Positions 62,888 to 64,000 of a stretch of 64,000 bases of DNA are shown here, one piece after another. Each line of letters opens with the position of its first letter. Position 1 is the first letter of the stretch. A model generated the notes under the pieces. That model was not told where the DNA came from. It was given only the letters and a program-made list of their open reading frames with translations, and ran no database searches. The stretch is from Pedobacter changchengzhani. GTDB lineage: Bacteria; Bacteroidota; Bacteroidia; Sphingobacteriales; Sphingobacteriaceae. Position numbers and translations under genes: made by a program. The DNA is taken from assembly GCF_004354365.1 (NCBI RefSeq), contig NZ_SJCY01000001.1:1-64000 (forward strand). Reading direction: 5' to 3'.

Positions 62888-64000
62888 TTAGCTATTTTCT
62901 TCCCAAATACAAGCAATGTTCACGATCGTTTCAACTGCTTTTTCCATATCCTGTACACTTACCCATTCTTTTTTACTATGAAAAGCATGTTCACCTGCGA
63001 AAATATTTGGGCAGGGTAAGCCCATAAATGATAGCCTCGAACCATCTGTTCCGCCTCTAATACTTTGTGGCTTAGCTACAATTCCAGCTCGTTCAATCGC
63101 CTCAATACCGTATTTAACTATTTTAGGGTATTTATCCAACACCTCTTTCATATTTCGGTATTGTGGTTTAATGGTAAGTTTATAAGTAGAGTTGGGGTAT
63201 TTGGTTAATATACTTTTTACGGTCGATTCTAATAATTCGCCATGTGCTTTAAGTTTTTCATTGTTAAAATCACGGATAATAAACTGCGCTTCGGCGTGCT
63301 CCACCTGTCCTTTAATGCCTACCGGATGAATAAATCCTTCCTTTTGTTGTGTGGTTTCTGGGGATAGTTTATCTTTAGGAAGTTGCTCTATTATTTCTGA
63401 AACGATTTTAATTGCATTTTCCATTTTACCTTTTGCAAAACCTGGGTGTGTACTTACGCCGTTAATAGTTAGGGTGGCTCCATCTGCAGAAAATGTTTCA
63501 TCTTCTATTGATCCCAACGTTTCCCCATCTATCGTGTAAGCGAAATCGGCACCTAATTTTGTTAAATTTGCTTTATCAACACCCCTGCCAATCTCTTCAT
63601 CTGGCGTAAACAGAATTTTGATTTCGCCGTGCTTAATTTCGCTGTTTTTTATTAAGAAATTGGCAGCCTCCATAATCTCTGCAACGCCAGCTTTATTATC
63701 GGCACCAAGCAAAGTAGTACCGCTAGCTGTAATCACATCGTTGCCAATTTGATGCTCTAAATCTCTATGTTCATTCATTTTTAAGATGACAGCATGATCA
63801 TCTGGTAAGATTAAATCTTCACCTTGATAGTTTTTATGAATGATGGGTTTTACATTTTCGCCACTACAATCTGGCGAAGTATCCATGTGTGAGCAAAAGC
63901 AAATAACTGGCACTTTTTTGAGCGTCGTTGCGGGTATGGTACCGTAAATATAGCCGTTATCGTCCATTTCAGCATCAGCAATGCCCATTTCCAACAGTTC
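62888..64000 (-). CDS. pepT: Peptidase T (tripeptidase), truncated by window edge
   Basis: The open frame runs to the last base of the window; the visible part is about 371 residues of a family near 410. M20 di-zinc aminotripeptidase: CFCSHMDTSPD (zinc His and Asp), GTTLLGADNKAGVAEIM (bridging Asp), FTPDEEIGRGVDKAN (catalytic Glu, zinc Glu), YTIDGETLGSIEDETF, INGVSTHPGFAKGKMENAI in the lid domain, RGGTDGSRLSFMGLPCPN and AGEHAFHSKKEWV with the final zinc His. The missing part is the N-terminus; the true start lies beyond 64000. Confidence 0.95.
   Translation of the reverse strand, partial: ELLEMGIADAEMDDNGYIYGTIPATTLKKVPVICFCSHMDTSPDCSGENVKPIIHKNYQGEDLILPDDHAVILKMNEHRDLEHQIGNDVITASGTTLLGADNKAGVAEIMEAANFLIKNSEIKHGEIKILFTPDEEIGRGVDKANLTKLGADFAYTIDGETLGSIEDETFSADGATLTINGVSTHPGFAKGKMENAIKIVSEIIEQLPKDKLSPETTQQKEGFIHPVGIKGQVEHAEAQFIIRDFNNEKLKAHGELLESTVKSILTKYPNSTYKLTIKPQYRNMKEVLDKYPKIVKYGIEAIERAGIVAKPQSIRGGTDGSRLSFMGLPCPNIFAGEHAFHSKKEWVSVQDMEKAVETIVNIACIWEENS

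Overview
The window looks like a chromosomal segment of a Bacteroidota bacterium, most likely Sphingobacteriaceae (Pedobacter-like). This rests on three SusC/SusD pairs, an ECF sigma/FecR pair with an STN-containing SusC, gldH, a RicT-type PSP1 protein, Bacteroidota -7 boxes (TAnnTTTG), scarce Shine-Dalgarno sequences and an AT-rich composition. The genus is inferred from gene families only. No rRNA genes, CRISPR array or intact transposase were seen.

Layout. 1-7.8 kb: repeat-rich gap, then a trans-envelope nutrient locus (ECF sigma, FecR, STN-SusC, SusD). 8-15.2 kb: minus-strand core genes: ffh, an envelope group (DUF3078 protein, HExxH mini-protein, transthyretin-like protein), two tandem glucosaminidase-LysM proteins, an O-methyltransferase, a MazEF-like pair and ruvX. 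15.3-26.3 kb: an outer-membrane protein, holB-ricT-gldH, a stand-alone TonB receptor, murF and a secreted M14 peptidase. 26.5-38.4 kb: two more SusC/SusD loci whose SusC genes start with an almost identical leader and signal peptide. 38.5-42 kb: DoxX, LD-carboxypeptidase and metG (TTG start). 43.3-46.9 kb: small ORFs, a TPR histidine kinase, its response regulator and a secreted protein.

47.5-57 kb is the most unusual part. A run of same-strand genes encodes a protein with a J-like N-terminus but no HPD motif, a signal-peptide-bearing single-pass protein whose cytoplasmic end resembles the GrpE beta domain, a divergent 853-residue Hsp70, a small secreted protein, a KilA-N protein, a protein kinase-AAA ATPase fusion with a degenerate catalytic loop (HNE for HRD), and a TerB-like protein. 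I read it as an alternative, membrane-connected Hsp70 machine coupled to a TerB/AAA remodelling arm, probably for stress or defence. A decayed second KilA-N gene, Cys/His membrane proteins, a possible holin-lysozyme pair, a small Cys-rich exported protein and a nuclease follow, ending in three tandem 86-87 bp repeats derived from the 3' half of the adjacent tRNA-Arg(CCU). This looks like an accessory island next to a tRNA.

A second result is regulatory. The inverted repeat TACGG-N4-CCGTA lies exactly 22 nt upstream of a TAnnTTTG box at three places (46426, 47015, 61006), two of them just downstream of the two-component pair. It is a candidate activator-dependent promoter class. The window ends with a small membrane peptide, a YbjN-like protein, an aldose-1-epimerase-like protein and a peptidase T gene cut by the window edge.
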